A stretch of 64,000 bases of DNA from Gordonia sp. PDNC005 (lineage in GTDB: Bacteria > Actinomycetota > Actinomycetes > Mycobacteriales > Mycobacteriaceae), in the NCBI RefSeq assembly GCF_016919385.1, contig NZ_CP070351.1, forward strand, positions 3,720,001 through 3,784,000, in the 5' to 3' direction. The notes beneath the pieces were generated by a model, which was given only the letters and a program-made list of their open reading frames with translations, did no database searches and was not told the DNA's origin. This document shows positions 63,428-64,000 of this stretch, piece after piece; within the stretch, counting starts at the first letter, position 1; every line of letters begins with the position of its first letter. Position numbers and translations under genes: made by a program.

Positions 63428-63809
63428 GGTCCGACTGCTCCCAGACGGCACGCATCGAGACGATCTTGCCCTCGTCGTTGAACACCATGATGTCGACGGG
63501 GGTTATCTCAAACTTCATTCCGGCGGTGCCCGTCACCAGAGTGAACTCGAAGACTGCGGTGTCGCCGGCGATCTTGGTCCACTTGAGTGTGGCGTCGCGA
63601 CTGTCGAGGTTCGTGATGATCCCGTAGAACTCGACCAGTTCCTCGCGAGTGCCTCGGATCGGCGCACCGATCGGGTCCTCTACTGTCGCGCCCGCGGCGT
63701 ACAGGTCGGCGATGTCGTCGGCGGACCCGCCGTTGAGGCCGTCGATGTAGGCCTGGACGGTCGCGGCGATCTTCTCCGACAGCGTGAGTTCCTGCTGGTC
63801 AGCGGTCAT
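63414..63809 (-). CDS. Steroid delta-isomerase-like NTF2-fold protein
   Basis: 131 residues. VQAYIDGLNGGSADDIADLYAAGATVEDPIGAPIRG (about 18-53) matches ketosteroid isomerase-type SnoaL proteins, with a candidate catalytic aspartate at 45. Start at 63809 with GGGAG upstream; a longer start has no ribosome site. A KstR-type box 16 bp upstream supports a role in steroid or cholesterol breakdown. Enzyme activity is inferred. Confidence 0.83.
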   Translation of the reverse strand: MTADQQELTLSEKIAATVQAYIDGLNGGSADDIADLYAAGATVEDPIGAPIRGTREELVEFYGIITNLDSRDATLKWTKIAGDTAVFEFTLVTGTAGMKFEITPVDIMVFNDEGKIVSMRAVWEQSDLKQL

Positions 63810-63824
63810 TTTCACTCCCTGAAT

Positions 63825-63838
63825 TGAAACATGTTCTA
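63825..63838. promoter_or_regulatory. KstR-type operator upstream of ksi-like gene
   Basis: TGAAACATGTTCTA fits the 14-bp pattern TNNAACNNGTTNNA known for KstR, the TetR repressor of cholesterol catabolism in mycolata. It lies in the promoter region of the isomerase-like gene. Confidence 0.6.
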
Positions 63839-63893
63839 GTTGAACCGTAGCAGGGGAGGAGTGCATGCTGAAGTGTCCTGGCACGATTGGCCC

Positions 63894-64000
63894 ATGGTGA
63901 TCCGTTCGCTTCTCCTATTCGCCCTCGCCGCCGTTGCCGAGATCGGCGGCGCATGGCTCGTCTGGCAGGGAGTACGGGAACATCGCGGATGGCTGTGGAT
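63894..64000 (+). CDS. YnfA/UPF0060-family membrane protein (5' part)
   Basis: Runs off the right edge; 35 residues visible. [32 protein letters not shown] matches the start of the UPF0060 family, small four-helix membrane proteins related to the drug/metabolite transporter fold. Start either ATG 63894 or GTG 63897. Divergent from the isomerase-like gene. Confidence 0.85.
   Translation, partial: MVIRSLLLFALAAVAEIGGAWLVWQGVREHRGWLW

Overview
High-GC actinobacterial chromosome with dense ATGA-type gene overlaps. Gene order points to a mycolate-containing genus (Gordonia, Williamsia, Tsukamurella or a relative). The block ino1 - PadR - DUF5318 - ponA - membrane glycosyltransferase - rpsF/ssb/rpsR/rplI matches Mycobacterium tuberculosis Rv0046c-Rv0056. 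The block glpD - TetR - FAD oxidase - lipid kinase matches Rv2249c-Rv2252. The genus is inferred. I saw no rRNA, tRNA, CRISPR array, insertion sequence or phage.

Layout. 1-6528: small catabolic or redox units under TetR control (CrtC-like protein and MpaB-type oxygenase; NTF2-fold protein and nitronate monooxygenase-like flavoprotein), then a secreted protein and LtrA. 6525-9630: thiolase and the rpsF-ssb-rpsR-rplI operon. 9770-17957: envelope block with a membrane glycosyltransferase fused to a GNAT domain, a second membrane glycosyltransferase, the penicillin-binding protein PonA, DUF5318, PadR and inositol-phosphate synthase. 18114-19289: cation/proton antiporter. 19617-29871: a Ter (tellurium-resistance type) island. 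It has TerD at both ends, a DUF475/TerC-like membrane protein, a helical coiled-coil protein, a CitE-like lyase, a 798-residue fusion of two phosphoribosyltransferases with TRSP and PELOTA domains, a HAD phosphatase, a two-TerD-domain protein and a membrane protein. Related modules have been proposed to make an unidentified nucleoside-like metabolite.

29884-46903: housekeeping and accessory genes: argG, an AbiEi/DUF559-like protein, TrpB2, a quinone reductase, the lipid-glycerol cluster, dinB, an ABC transporter with a two-component system, a methyltransferase and an F420-type luciferase-like enzyme. 46911-50703: an ECF sigma factor divergent from an Asp23/DUF2273/AmaP envelope-stress operon. 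50708-54558: a phytoene-desaturase-like oxidase, a TPM-domain protein and a short-chain dehydrogenase.

54461-61906: a compact biosynthetic cluster. A haem-oxygenase-like metalloenzyme, a HemK-like methyltransferase and a C-A-T-C nonribosomal peptide synthetase form one overlapping operon, divergent from a CDGSH iron-sulfur protein and an MFS exporter. 61879-64000: TetR with paired operators and an alpha/beta hydrolase, a ketosteroid-isomerase-like protein with a KstR-type site, and the start of a YnfA-family gene cut by the window edge.

The two systems most worth following are the Ter metabolite island with its four-module fusion enzyme, and the NRPS/metalloenzyme/methyltransferase cluster.
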